From positions 1 through 61,891 of the forward strand of contig NZ_JARGNU010000019.1 in NCBI RefSeq assembly GCF_029212375.1: DNA of 61,891 nucleotides, written 5' to 3'. Source of the DNA: Zhongshania sp. GTDB taxonomy: Bacteria; Pseudomonadota; Gammaproteobacteria; Pseudomonadales; Spongiibacteraceae. Position numbers and translations under genes: made by a program. The notes beneath the pieces are model-generated. The model saw only the letters and a program-made list of their open reading frames with translations, had not been told where the DNA came from and did not search any database. Positions 1 to 8,291 of the stretch are shown here, one piece after another (the stretch's first letter is position 1; every line of letters starts with the position of its first letter).

Positions 1-208
1 CAAAGACCGCGTTCATTGCCGCCGAGTCGCAAATATCGACGTGGGCAAAGGCATAGCGTTCGCCCTGAAGCTCCGCGGGAATGGATTCAAGATTGCCTGC
101 GTAGGTAAGCACATCGACATTCACTACCGAGGCATCGGTGTCGGCCAATATATGCCGAACCACCGCGCTGCCAATAAAGCCGGCGCCGCCGGTGACTAAA
201 CATTTCAT
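1..208 (-). CDS. rmlB: dTDP-glucose 4,6-dehydratase, N-terminal fragment (runs off the left edge)
   Basis: The enzyme converts dTDP-glucose to dTDP-4-keto-6-deoxyglucose, the second step to dTDP-rhamnose. Only the first 69 residues are in the window. They start at an ATG (206-208) and show the Rossmann dinucleotide loop TGGAGFIGS at residues 5-13, followed by [15 protein letters not shown], which is typical of RmlB/RfbB among extended short-chain dehydrogenases. The catalytic Tyr-x3-Lys lies outside the window. The gene follows the family 25 glycosyltransferase on the same strand after about 70 bp, so it belongs to a polysaccharide locus. A related nucleotide-sugar 4,6-dehydratase cannot be excluded from the fragment. 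Confidence 0.82.
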   Translation of the reverse strand, partial: MKCLVTGGAGFIGSAVVRHILADTDASVVNVDVLTYAGNLESIPAELQGERYAFAHVDICDSAAMNAVF

Positions 209-277
209 ATTAGAAAACCCACGCGCTATCCGCGCCCAGAGAACAATTTAAACTAGCACGCCGCACAAACAGCAACA

Positions 278-1078
278 TCAGCGCGCACGCTCAGTTCTAC
301 CTACCTTATGCTCTGGCATTGCCGACTGGCTAAAGTCGCGCCAATGACGAAAACGATAAAAGTGCCGACGCAAGCTAAACCACAGTTTTACTGGGTGAAA
401 CACCAACCGATGCCACAGCAAGGGCTTATCGACCACAGTCTTTGCCAACTTAACGACACTGGTTTCGTGAACCAATTCGTAGGCAACATGGGGCTCAACA
501 GCAAATACATTTAAATCAAACAGGAAAAAGTGATCGAATACTTTGTCGACTGGCTCGTATATGTTTTGGGCATAATCGATAAATTTCTTCATGCCAACCC
601 GGTTCAACACATAGGCTTGGGTTCCCAAGCCGCCACGCTCGGGGCGAACCAAATTATGCTCGCCAACGAGGGGTTCAATAATCGTTCTTTTGCGGATGCG
701 CAGCGACATTAAGCGCACCATATCGAGGTCTTTATCGAGTACCGCGCGATACACATCGCCAAAGAGGTTTTCAATAACAACATCGTCTTCAATAACGCAG
801 ACATACTCGTGGCCATTGCGGTAGGCTGCTTTTACCGCCCGCAAATGCGACAGATAACAGCCCAACTCACTGGCAGTTAAATGTTTGCCGTGGCGCACCA
901 TGGCCAAATTGCCAAGTATTTGCTCGCCGCCCTCTAAGGCTGGCGTGCCGACCCTGCCGTCGATTGCGGGAAATATCTCAGCATCGATCCCCTGTCCATT
1001 CAGGTCAGCCATCAGCTTTTGAGCATTTTCCGACGCGGGATTAAGGCTAATCACCCAGCATATGCATTTTTTTGGCAT
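278..1078 (-). CDS. glycosyltransferase family 25 (LPS biosynthesis type)
   Basis: This is a probable LPS/oligosaccharide glycosyltransferase of about 266 residues. It shows the GT25 N-terminal pattern ('VISLNPASENA' then 'FPAIDGR'), the conserved LTASELGCYLSHLRA block and the IEDDV motif (DxD-like, nucleotide-sugar/metal binding). There is no membrane segment, so it is likely cytoplasmic. I chose the ATG at 1078 because GAGG sits about 5 nt upstream; a GTG at 1096 would add six residues but lacks a ribosome binding site. It is followed by rmlB on the same strand. The sugar donor and acceptor cannot be read from the sequence. The C-terminus (about residues 225-266) is basic and aromatic, which could favour membrane association (inference). 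Confidence 0.85.
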   Translation of the reverse strand: MPKKCICWVISLNPASENAQKLMADLNGQGIDAEIFPAIDGRVGTPALEGGEQILGNLAMVRHGKHLTASELGCYLSHLRAVKAAYRNGHEYVCVIEDDVVIENLFGDVYRAVLDKDLDMVRLMSLRIRKRTIIEPLVGEHNLVRPERGGLGTQAYVLNRVGMKKFIDYAQNIYEPVDKVFDHFFLFDLNVFAVEPHVAYELVHETSVVKLAKTVVDKPLLWHRLVFHPVKLWFSLRRHFYRFRHWRDFSQSAMPEHKVGRTERAR

Positions 1079-1362
1079 GAAACCCTCAATATTCACCCGT
1101 CAAACATTCCAAGCCGAACACAATTCAATAACGCTGCGCCGACGATTGACTAATCCCGTCCTCAAGTAAAAACCGAAGGACGCCATACCTTGTATGATTT
1201 CAAGCTGCCGTTTATATTCACCCAGCGCTTAATTGGCCGCCATACCGGCCCCAATTCGGCGGCTATTGTAACATTTAAAATAGAATAGGACGCAGCAAGC
1301 CCACCAAACGACATGCACTGGCTTGACCGCATACACCAGCACCCCAACCGGATTACAGCGCG

Positions 1363-2502
1363 ATGCCAGGTCACAACATTATTATTAGCACGCAAAACTA
1401 CCCCCCCGCCGCTGGTGGCATTCAAAATTACATGCATGAGCTGGCGGTAGCGCTGCACTTGCTTGGCAATTCGGTGCAGGTTATCTGCGATGCGCCCACG
1501 GTAGACGGCCAAGACGCTTTCGACAATTCACTGCCGTTCCCCGTCGCGCGGCTAAGTGGCCCTAAGGTACTGCGCCGCTATCGCAAGGCCAACAAGGTTT
1601 TATCTCTGCTCAAAAAGGCCGACCATGCCATCTTGATTTGCGACAGCTGGAAAAGCCTAGAACTGCTGAAAACCGACAAAACAAACCTCGCTAGCTGTAT
1701 ATGTATTGCCCATGGCATGGAGTTTCCCGCCCAGCTCCAGGCAAAAAAGCACCAGCGCATTGCCAACACCTTATCCCGAGCCGATTTAATTCTGGCTAAT
1801 TCCGAGTTTACCGCGCAGCGAGTAACGCCCTACGCGCCAGATATTTCGCGGCTGCGCATACTTCACCCTGGGGTAAACCCGCCGGCTCACGCTACCGAGG
1901 CCGAACAGGCAAAAGCCAACGCATGGCTTGGCGAGCACTCGCCGATTTTAATCACCGTGGGTCGGATGGAAGCCCGCAAAGGCCAAGACAAGATCATTGA
2001 GATCATGCCCAAGCTTGTCGCCGAGCACCCCAAGGCGCTGTATCTGATCGCAGGTAGCGGGCCATTGCAAGATAGTCTTGTCGCCCGCGTCAAAGAACTG
2101 GGCCTTAGCGCCAGCGTTAAATTCTGCGGCCGAGTGAGCGACGGCGAGCGCTCCGCGCTGCTACAAAAAGCCGATATTTTTGCCATGCCTTGCCGCGCCG
2201 TTGGCGATTCAGTTGAAGGCTTTGGGATTGTTTATATAGAAGCCGCCATGCTCGGCCTGCCTAGCCTTGCCGGACGCGCAGGCGGTGCAGGTGACGCCGT
2301 GATCGACGGCCATACCGGCTTACTGTGCGATGGCGACAGTGCGGATGACATCTACCTGAGCGTTCAAAAAATGCTTAGCCACAAGCAGGCCCTGAAAACG
2401 ATCGGCCACAACGCCCAGCAGCGCGCGCAAACTGAATTGCAGTGGCCGCAAATAGCCCAAAAATTACTGGATTATGTTGCCGAGCAGCCCAAGGCTAACT
2501 GA
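1363..2502 (+). CDS. GT-B fold glycosyltransferase, family 4
   Basis: This is a retaining glycosyltransferase, probably acting in LPS core, O-antigen or exopolysaccharide synthesis. The N-terminal half has the acceptor-side glycine loop YPPAAGGIQNYMHELA (residues 11-26). The C-terminal half has the donor-side motif VGRMEARKGQD (about 198-208) and the E-x7-E signature in EGFGIVYIEAAMLGLP. Its 379 residues are normal for the family. It is the only rightward gene in the envelope block. The preceding 284 bp show no convincing promoter or ribosome binding site, so the start is only moderately sure. It converges with the YrbL-like gene across a 10-bp gap with no terminator. Confidence 0.88.
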   Translation: MPGHNIIISTQNYPPAAGGIQNYMHELAVALHLLGNSVQVICDAPTVDGQDAFDNSLPFPVARLSGPKVLRRYRKANKVLSLLKKADHAILICDSWKSLELLKTDKTNLASCICIAHGMEFPAQLQAKKHQRIANTLSRADLILANSEFTAQRVTPYAPDISRLRILHPGVNPPAHATEAEQAKANAWLGEHSPILITVGRMEARKGQDKIIEIMPKLVAEHPKALYLIAGSGPLQDSLVARVKELGLSASVKFCGRVSDGERSALLQKADIFAMPCRAVGDSVEGFGIVYIEAAMLGLPSLAGRAGGAGDAVIDGHTGLLCDGDSADDIYLSVQKMLSHKQALKTIGHNAQQRAQTELQWPQIAQKLLDYVAEQPKAN

Positions 2503-2512
2503 GCCAGAGCCA

Positions 2513-3208
2513 TTATTCTTGGCCACTGTGGAATAAGAAGCCGTGCATACCTGGGCCTTTGCCCTGGGCTTTATCATTCAGCAAGTCGTCTATGCGCTGA
2601 TGAATATTGGCTACCTTACGCTGCGCCTTTTTCTGCTGCATAAATTTTGGCATTAAATGCCCTGGCACAACGCCGGCGCTGCCAACCCCGTCAATCACCA
2701 CGAGGCGCTTTATCGTTAATGTGCCAGCATTGCTTAATTCACGCTGCACCACCACATTGTGCAAAATCAAATCCCGCGAGGGCACCCGATACTGAACCCA
2801 GTGCTCACACAGGGCATTCACCGCACGGCGGCAATCCGCGTCGTAGTCATTTTCCCAGAGATACTGTTTTAGCGACAGCGAGACGTCGCCGCCACTGTCA
2901 CGAATCAGCTCAGAGCACAGCCCCGCGCCCATATCGGTGTCGACATAGCCATAGCAGCGGCTGATGTGGGCAAAGACATTATCGTCGTAGTGACGCTGCA
3001 GGCTCGCCATCACCTTGAATTCATCAAGGTTGTCATCGAAGCTCGACAAGGGTTTTAAATTCTTTGGAAAGCCCTTGCTGCGCCGCCGCTCCTCAATACT
3101 AAAGTCGGGACGCCGCACTTTAATACACCGCGCAGAATCAGCGGGGTCAACATAGCACCAGCGATTGCCGCCCGCCGCAAATGGCTTACGGTCCTTAAGT
3201 GCGATCAT
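2513..3208 (-). CDS. YrbL-family protein kinase-like protein
   Basis: This 231-residue protein matches the YrbL family (PhoP-regulated YrbL of enterics, Pfam PF10707) by pattern. The N-terminus has a glycine-containing loop (FAAGGNRWCYVDPADSARC) and an IKV segment resembling a kinase lysine strand. In the middle, SRDLILHNVVV aligns with the SLKPQNILC catalytic-loop-like segment of E. coli YrbL, followed by VVIDGVG as a DFG-like position. Family function is unproven; a kinase-like fold is accepted. Here it is the last gene of the lpxL-led operon, overlapping the upstream glycosyltransferase by 4 nt (ATGA). That context suggests a role on LPS core, for example sugar phosphorylation (inference). 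Confidence 0.8.
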   Translation of the reverse strand: MIALKDRKPFAAGGNRWCYVDPADSARCIKVRRPDFSIEERRRSKGFPKNLKPLSSFDDNLDEFKVMASLQRHYDDNVFAHISRCYGYVDTDMGAGLCSELIRDSGGDVSLSLKQYLWENDYDADCRRAVNALCEHWVQYRVPSRDLILHNVVVQRELSNAGTLTIKRLVVIDGVGSAGVVPGHLMPKFMQQKKAQRKVANIHQRIDDLLNDKAQGKGPGMHGFLFHSGQE

Positions 3209-4248
3209 GCCTTATCACTGCCATCAGGATTAATATTACGCGCCCAAACATAGTCGTGACTAAAGGGCTGAACCATGGTCGCCTCAATAATGTAGCGCGA
3301 ATATAAGCTTGAATTTAATTCTTCTTGAAAAAACGCCCGCGCCCGCGCCGCCCAGTCTTGGCGCTTGGCGTCGTCGTGATGAAACTCACGAATTTTGCGA
3401 ATTAAATCTTCTTGGTCGTCGAAATACACCAAGGTTTCCGGTGGCACATAGTCGTCAAAACAACCGCTGCTGTGCGCAAACTGCAATACACCGTTACCGC
3501 CAAGCTGAGACATGCGGTCGGAGGTATACCAGTGATCGCCCTCCTGACGATTTAGATTGAGGGCCATTTTCGTTCTCGACAGGGCCACATCATAATCCCG
3601 CCCCCAGACCGGCGCCTCGCCAAAACTGCCGTAGGTTTTAAAATTCATTTCACCGTCAACAGCGTCTTTAATCGCTTTAACCATTTCTAAGCGCTTGGTG
3701 AATTTAGTGGCATTACTGCAAAACAACAGGTCGATGGGCAAGTCAGTTTTTAAAGAGTTATCCAAAACCTCTACGGTTGGCTCTACGGGGTTGGGAATAT
3801 AATAGAGCCGCGCCCCCAAACCGGCGAAGCGTCGCAAATCCCGCAAGCCCGTGGTCACAAATACCGCATCAACCACCCCCGCGTATGCCGCGATTCGCTT
3901 GCTATTACTGGGCACAAACAAAGGGTCGCAGTTGCAGTGAATCAACACGCATTCGGGGCGACGCTGGCGAACCAATTTAAGGCTTTCTACGGTAATAATG
4001 TCGCTGTGGCCAATAATAATAAGGTCGGGGTCATTGTGCTCAACAACCTCAAGAAAACGCTTATTGGCGGCCTTTTTGCCCAACTCACGAATCCCAAACG
4101 GCGCCTCAAACGCCGCTACATCACGGTCGGAAAAACTGCGCACATAATGATTATTGCGGATTAAGCCGTATTTCATTTTCTCGGCCCAGCTAATACGATT
4201 GGCACCGTAACTGCGCAGGCGCTCGTAATCCACGTGAAGCACTTTCAT
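3205..4248 (-). CDS. CgeB-like glycosyltransferase (Glyco_trans_1_2 type)
   Basis: This 347-residue protein is probably a GT-B glycosyltransferase of the spore-maturation CgeB/PF13524 type. The N-terminal Rossmann half begins MKVLHVDYERLRSYG and contains DLIIIGHSD and CVLIHCNCDPLF. The linker has YIPNPVEP. The C-terminal half carries the typical GVLQFAHSSGCFDDYVPPE segment and the DDQEDLIRKI helix that end this domain family. The start ATG is 2 nt after the stop of the upstream GT4 gene, and its end overlaps the YrbL-like gene by 4 nt, so the three are probably translationally coupled. Donor and acceptor are unknown. It fits LPS core assembly. Confidence 0.75.
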   Translation of the reverse strand: MKVLHVDYERLRSYGANRISWAEKMKYGLIRNNHYVRSFSDRDVAAFEAPFGIRELGKKAANKRFLEVVEHNDPDLIIIGHSDIITVESLKLVRQRRPECVLIHCNCDPLFVPSNSKRIAAYAGVVDAVFVTTGLRDLRRFAGLGARLYYIPNPVEPTVEVLDNSLKTDLPIDLLFCSNATKFTKRLEMVKAIKDAVDGEMNFKTYGSFGEAPVWGRDYDVALSRTKMALNLNRQEGDHWYTSDRMSQLGGNGVLQFAHSSGCFDDYVPPETLVYFDDQEDLIRKIREFHHDDAKRQDWAARARAFFQEELNSSLYSRYIIEATMVQPFSHDYVWARNINPDGSDKA

Positions 4249-4250
4249 TA

Positions 4251-5384
4251 TTAAACCTCGCCTTTACGCTGCGCTATTAAGCGCCGATAAACACCAAGAG
4301 TACTGGCCAACTGGCTACTCAAATAATAATTTTCTGGGAGCTTAATCTCGGCATCCGCGTCTATCAAATCGTCGACCCGCACCGCAAATGCCACCACATC
4401 GTCGGCGGGCACCAGCCCCTGAGGAAAGCCGGCATTTAAGGATTCGCTGGCACCGCCGCGATCGTAGGCGACCACTGGCGTGCCAGTAGCCAAAGACTCC
4501 GGCACGGTGCGCCCAAAGGGCTCTTCTTTGTTGGACATGTGGCAGGTTACCGCCGCCAGCGCATAAAACGCGGCTATATCGCTGCGATGCCCTACAAAGG
4601 TCACTTTATCCGCCAAGCCTAACGCATCGCGCTGGGCAATGAGCTCCTCATAGTAATGCTGCTTACCTGGCTCGGCATCGCCCACCACCACACCGTGGCA
4701 ATCTTGGCGCAAGCGTACTAATCGCGCCATCATATCCAAAAAGGCTTCTTGGCCCTTCCAGCGGGTTAAGCGGCCGGGCATTAAAATCAAATGTTTGCCC
4801 TTCAGCTCGGGATATTCCGCAAACAGCGCATCCCGCCATTGCGGTGTGCACGCCTCGCGATTAAACGCGGCGGGGTCGAGACCTCGCGGAATCAAGGTGA
4901 TCTTTTGGTCCGCAACGCCGTAATTGCTCTGCATGTAGTTTTTAACGCAGTTAGAAATGGCAATCATATGCTCGGCGCGCGCCATTACCGCGCTGTAAAA
5001 ATTAACTGAGTACATACCGTGAAAGGTGCTTACTAATTTGGGCCGAGTTGCTGGGTTCATACCCCGCCACGCCAGCCACACAATCCACGCCGGCGCCCGC
5101 GAGCGCACATGAACAATGTCGGCTTGCAGCTCAGTTAACAGACGGCGCATTGGCCGCACCTGCAATAACGACATGAGCGACTTGCGATGCACGGGCATCG
5201 CAATGTGCTCGCTACCCTCGGCAACCAGCCCTTCGACCATTCGCCCACCAGCGGATATCACCACCGACTTATGACCGCCGCGCACCAGCTCTCTGGCCAA
5301 CTCCACGGTGCCGCGCTCTACGCCGCCGGAATTTAGCGCCGGCAAAACTTGCACAATTTTTAAGGGCAGACTTTTATCGGCCAT
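4251..5384 (-). CDS. GT-B fold glycosyltransferase, family 4
   Basis: This retaining glycosyltransferase has the acceptor glycine loop VLPALNSGGVERGTVELA near the N-terminus, the hinge/donor motif MPGRLTRWKGQEAFLD and the E-x7-E signature in EPFGRTVPESLATGTPVVAYD. This layout is typical of LPS core or exopolysaccharide GT4 enzymes. I chose ATG 5384 (377 residues) because GGGAG lies 11 nt upstream. ATG 5402 would add six residues, overlap the ELM1-like gene by 14 nt and lacks a ribosome binding site. It is the third gene of the lpxL-led operon. It is cytoplasmic with no transmembrane segment, and its sugar specificity cannot be inferred. Confidence 0.88.
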   Translation of the reverse strand: MADKSLPLKIVQVLPALNSGGVERGTVELARELVRGGHKSVVISAGGRMVEGLVAEGSEHIAMPVHRKSLMSLLQVRPMRRLLTELQADIVHVRSRAPAWIVWLAWRGMNPATRPKLVSTFHGMYSVNFYSAVMARAEHMIAISNCVKNYMQSNYGVADQKITLIPRGLDPAAFNREACTPQWRDALFAEYPELKGKHLILMPGRLTRWKGQEAFLDMMARLVRLRQDCHGVVVGDAEPGKQHYYEELIAQRDALGLADKVTFVGHRSDIAAFYALAAVTCHMSNKEEPFGRTVPESLATGTPVVAYDRGGASESLNAGFPQGLVPADDVVAFAVRVDDLIDADAEIKLPENYYLSSQLASTLGVYRRLIAQRKGEV

Positions 5385-5388
5385 GCGC

Positions 5389-6300
5389 TCAGACGCTCCC
5401 ATTCAATTTCAATAACCAATCCGCAGCGCGATCTGCTTCCCACAAAGGGTAGGCCGCTTCGGGCAAAGGCTGACTTAAATTCGCCGCGGCAAAACCCGTT
5501 GCCAAACCTTCGGCAAGTACATTCGCCATGCTCTTGGTCACCCGCGATTCGCGCAACGGCGCCAGCGCCAACAAACCAGTGCGTGCGCCAGAACTAATGC
5601 TTTCATAAACCATCGACACGCTGTCGCAGCTCACCCACGCCTGCCCCACTGCCGCCAAATTGGCTTGCAACCAACCCGCTCCAGTTTGCTGGTAAGCAAT
5701 GGTCTGCACATTAGGCAGGCCTAAAGCGGCAATACGGTTGAGCAAACTGGCGGGGGTTCGCGGTGAATCAGACACCAACCAAGCCACATCAACCGACGCC
5801 AGAGCAACAGTCTGCACTTGCCGCAATACCGCGTCGTCATCCCAATTAAAGTGTTTGTTTATTCCGCCCAGCAGAATCAAACCTCGGCCCGCATCGCGGC
5901 CAGCGCGCACCGGCACAATATGATTTATCACCCCTTGGGTGGCAAGTACATTGGGCCGAACTGGCGGCGAGTCGTGGTGAGGCATGCACACCGCATCAAA
6001 CAAAAACAGTGGCAAGCTAGGTCGCATCAATACTAGCGCCCGTCCACCCGTGAGCCACTTAGCCCACAGTAGCGGCATATGGCTGCGGCTGCCTGCGCCA
6101 ATAATCCAGTGAGGTAACTGCTCACAGGCAAATTGTGCTTTTAAACCATTGCGGCCGGTATAGGCAAAACTTTGCTCGGCAATATTGAGCCAAGCCACAT
6201 TGCACTCGACCTTTGCTTGCAGGCGCGCCACCAAACCCTTGAGCTGATTGAGATGCCCAAGCCGACCGTCGGTAATAATCCACAGCTGCAAAGCCGCCAT
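5389..6300 (-). CDS. mitochondrial fission ELM1-family protein (DUF1022/PF06258)
   Basis: This 303-residue protein has the ELM1-family N-terminal signature WIITDGRLGHLNQLKGL (family pattern DGRxGHxNQ), then HWIIGAGSRSHMPLLWAK and the C-terminal SSGARTGLLAL block. ELM1 in plants recruits a dynamin-related protein. Bacterial members are uncharacterised, but they resemble GT-B nucleotide-sugar enzymes and often lie in LPS gene clusters (established family context plus inference). The ATG at 6300 overlaps the lpxL stop by one base (TGATG), so translation is coupled. I preferred this ATG over a TTG one codon upstream. A role in lipid A/core biosynthesis is an inference from position. Confidence 0.82.
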   Translation of the reverse strand: MAALQLWIITDGRLGHLNQLKGLVARLQAKVECNVAWLNIAEQSFAYTGRNGLKAQFACEQLPHWIIGAGSRSHMPLLWAKWLTGGRALVLMRPSLPLFLFDAVCMPHHDSPPVRPNVLATQGVINHIVPVRAGRDAGRGLILLGGINKHFNWDDDAVLRQVQTVALASVDVAWLVSDSPRTPASLLNRIAALGLPNVQTIAYQQTGAGWLQANLAAVGQAWVSCDSVSMVYESISSGARTGLLALAPLRESRVTKSMANVLAEGLATGFAAANLSQPLPEAAYPLWEADRAADWLLKLNGSV

Positions 6301-7196
6301 CAATACACCCTGGCCTCGCCCTCTGGGCGAGTTTTAAAGCGGCGATGCACCCACATATACTGATCTGGCACCATGCGAATATTATCTTCAAGTAGGGCAT
6401 TGATCGCCCTAGCGTCAGCGGCGGGGTCACCGCTGGGAAAATTATCCATAGGAATTATTTCCACCCGATAGCCTTCGCCATGCGGCAAGCGCTGCTGCTG
6501 GGCAAACACTACCCGCGCGCGCCCGCCTTTTGCCAAGGTACTGGTGCCAATCGTCGTTGCGGCCAACACCCCAAAGAAAGGCACAAATTCCGCCGACTTG
6601 CGGCCATAATCTTGGTCGGGCAAATAATAGAGCCGTCGTCCCTCGCGCAAGCGACGCAGCGCACGCTTAATATCGCGGCGATGAATCGGTTCGCCGTAGC
6701 GCCCCCGCGAACGGCTAAGAATATATTCAAAAACCGGATTTTTGTGCTTGCGGTAAAACGAATCTGCCGGATAGCGAAAACCGATTAAGGTGCCGCACAC
6801 ATCCAGCGAAGTGAAGTGGGTACCCAGCACAATGATACCTTTACCATCGTCGCCGACCTCGAGATGCTCACTGCCGATCAGCTCAAAACCCACATCGAGT
6901 TTGTCTGGGGCCAAAAACCAAACGCGCAAGGTCTCCATTAGACCAACGCCCTGATTGCGCATGGTTTTGCGGGTTAAGGCGTCGCGCTCCGCGTCGTCTA
7001 GTTCGGGAAAACACAGCCGAAAGTTGGTTTCGCAGATATGGCGACGATCCTTGGCGAAGTGATAAAACACATTGCCAACCCCAGCGCCCAGCGCGTAGCT
7101 CAGCCGCCGCGGCAAGTGGGCCAGCAGCCACAGCAAGGCAATAGCCAACCACGCAGGCCAGTGCCGAGGGTAAATTAACTGTCTCTCAATTGTCAT
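6300..7196 (-). CDS. lpxL: lipid A biosynthesis lauroyl/acyl acyltransferase (LpxL/HtrB family)
   Basis: The enzyme transfers a secondary acyl chain from acyl-ACP to Kdo-lipid A at the inner face of the inner membrane. Seen: an N-terminal hydrophobic anchor (WPAWLAIALLWLLAHL, about residues 13-28), the H-x4-D catalytic motif within GTHFTSLDVCG (about 126-136), the FYRKHKNP block, and the LPDQDYG and VPFFGVLAATT segments typical of LpxL/LpxM. Length 298 is slightly short of E. coli LpxL (306). It is the first gene of a five-gene leftward operon with glycosyltransferases. It could be the LpxM paralogue; chain-length specificity cannot be read. Confidence 0.9.
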   Translation of the reverse strand: MTIERQLIYPRHWPAWLAIALLWLLAHLPRRLSYALGAGVGNVFYHFAKDRRHICETNFRLCFPELDDAERDALTRKTMRNQGVGLMETLRVWFLAPDKLDVGFELIGSEHLEVGDDGKGIIVLGTHFTSLDVCGTLIGFRYPADSFYRKHKNPVFEYILSRSRGRYGEPIHRRDIKRALRRLREGRRLYYLPDQDYGRKSAEFVPFFGVLAATTIGTSTLAKGGRARVVFAQQQRLPHGEGYRVEIIPMDNFPSGDPAADARAINALLEDNIRMVPDQYMWVHRRFKTRPEGEARVY

Positions 7197-7364
7197 CGTC
7201 GGGCATTACACTATTATTACAATACGCGTTACTGCAAGGCGGCATGATCAAACAATCGCCTCGCAAAAAATTCAAGCTAATTCAAGCCAGATTCGAGTGC
7301 CGCATTGTACACTGATTAGCCGCGCTGATTGCCATTCAGCCCCGACAGAGATTCGCACACTACC

Positions 7365-7739
7365 ATGATGAACAAACCCGGCCGCACCGGCCCCGCCCGC
7401 ATACTCGACGCCTCCAAGTATTCCCTTAAAGGCCTGCGCGCCGCATGGCGCTACGAAGAAGCCTTTCGCCAAGAGAGCACCTTGGCGCTGTTTATGCTAC
7501 CCGCCGCACTGTGGCTAGGCACCAACGCAGTAGAACGCTCGGTATTAATTGCCACGGTCGTCATTGTTATTATTGTGGAGCTAATCAACTCTGCCATCGA
7601 AGCGGTTGTCGACCGTATTAGCACCGACCACCACCCACTCTCTGGCCAAGCCAAAGACATTGGCTCTGCCGCCGTGATGCTGAGTTTGCTGCTGTGTATC
7701 AGCTGCTGGGGTATGATTGCCGCCCAGCGCTTCCTCTAA
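7365..7739 (+). CDS. dgkA: diacylglycerol kinase (prokaryotic, integral membrane)
   Basis: The enzyme phosphorylates diacylglycerol released during periplasmic glucan or LPS decoration, recycling it to phosphatidate. Its 124 residues match the family (E. coli 122). Seen: the amphipathic N-terminal helix with YEEAFRQES, three membrane segments (about residues 36-52, 57-72, 99-117) and the catalytic signature ELINSAIEAVVDRIS. I chose ATG 7365 (a second ATG follows at 7368). An upstream TTG at 7329 would add twelve non-conserved residues. It is divergent from lpxL, which fits membrane-lipid housekeeping. The ribosome binding site is weak. Confidence 0.93.
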   Translation: MMNKPGRTGPARILDASKYSLKGLRAAWRYEEAFRQESTLALFMLPAALWLGTNAVERSVLIATVVIVIIVELINSAIEAVVDRISTDHHPLSGQAKDIGSAAVMLSLLLCISCWGMIAAQRFL

Positions 7740-7784
7740 TTGCTAGGCCAGCGTGAAATTTTCTGGTTTTAGCGCCACGCAGTG

Positions 7785-7813
7785 TTGACAACCGGGCCGC
7801 AAACAGGAATAAT
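7785..7813 (+). promoter_or_regulatory. predicted sigma-70 promoter of rpsT
   Basis: TTGACA (7785-7790) is separated by exactly 17 bp from AATAAT (7808-7813); read with an 18-bp spacer the -10 would be ATAATT. The expected start of transcription gives a leader of roughly 40 nt before the GTG start of rpsT. The -35 is full consensus. This is pattern-based only. Confidence 0.68.
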
Positions 7814-7857
7814 TCCCGGCCTAAATTTTCAGTACTAGGTTTCAAGGAGTTATAAGG

Positions 7858-8130
7858 GTGGCGAATTCTCCACAAGCTAAAAAACGCGCACGTCAGGCGG
7901 AAAAAAGTCGTACGCATAACGCCAGCCTGCGCTCAATGGTACGCACGTACTTGAAGAAAGTGTTGGCCGCAATCGCTTCTGGCGATCAAGATGCCGCCAA
8001 GACTGCTTACGTATCTGCAGTTTCTGTTATTGACCGCATGGCGGACAAAGGCATTCTGCACAAGAACAAAGCTGCTCGTCATAAGAGCCGCTTGAACAGC
8101 AAAATCAAAGCAATGAGCGCAGCCGCTTAA
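7858..8130 (+). CDS. rpsT: 30S ribosomal protein S20
   Basis: This small 90-residue basic protein binds the 5' domain of 16S rRNA. It shows the S20 pattern: [22 protein letters not shown] at the N-terminus, a conserved [10 protein letters not shown] helix and the [16 protein letters not shown] block near the end. The start is a GTG (7858) preceded by AAGGAG 8 nt upstream (7844-7849). A non-ATG start is known for E. coli rpsT (UUG), where it takes part in autogenous control, so the weak start may be functional here as well. The gene is monocistronic: its own promoter lies upstream and a strong terminator follows 16 nt after the stop. Confidence 0.97.
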   Translation: MANSPQAKKRARQAEKSRTHNASLRSMVRTYLKKVLAAIASGDQDAAKTAYVSAVSVIDRMADKGILHKNKAARHKSRLNSKIKAMSAAA

Positions 8131-8146
8131 TTCGCTTTTGGTTTTG

Positions 8147-8183
8147 CCAATAAAAAACCCGCCAAGCGCGGGTTTTTTATTGG
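8147..8183. terminator. bidirectional Rho-independent terminator between rpsT and proB
   Basis: A perfect 16-bp inverted repeat (arms 8147-8162 and 8168-8183) has a 5-nt loop. The core is CCCGC/GCGGG flanked by A6 on one side and T6 on the other, so both strands produce a GC hairpin followed by a U-run. It serves rpsT (rightward) and, 109 nt beyond its stop, proB (leftward). Confidence 0.93.
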
Positions 8184-8251
8184 CTGCGATTTAAGCCTCA
8201 ACAGCCTAAGGCAAATTAGCGCTCTCTACGGCCCGCCACCCGCCCTTTTAT

Positions 8252-8274
8252 TTTAGCGTCCACCGCCTCCCGCC
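8252..8274 (-). repeat. dispersed 23-nt repeat, copy D
   Basis: On the minus strand this segment matches copy A at 61726-61748 in 20 of 23 positions. It includes the sub-motifs GGCGGTGGACGCTAA (here) and CGGTGGACGCTAA (there). It lies in the intergenic space just behind proB. See the matching right-end copies; the function is unknown. Confidence 0.5.
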
Positions 8275-8291
8275 AAGCATCTTGCGGCATT

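Noticed and set aside
1079-1362. Promoter or small gene between the two divergent glycosyltransferase genes
   Set aside because: An AT-rich patch near 1266-1290 is promoter-like but the hexamers are badly spaced; no small reading frame with a ribosome site was found.
8216-8290. 24-codon reading frame on the minus strand directly behind the proB stop (MPQDAWREAVDAKIKG...)
   Set aside because: Too short, no ribosome site of its own, and most of it is repeat copy D and flanking GC-rich sequence. Kept as a repeat rather than a gene.
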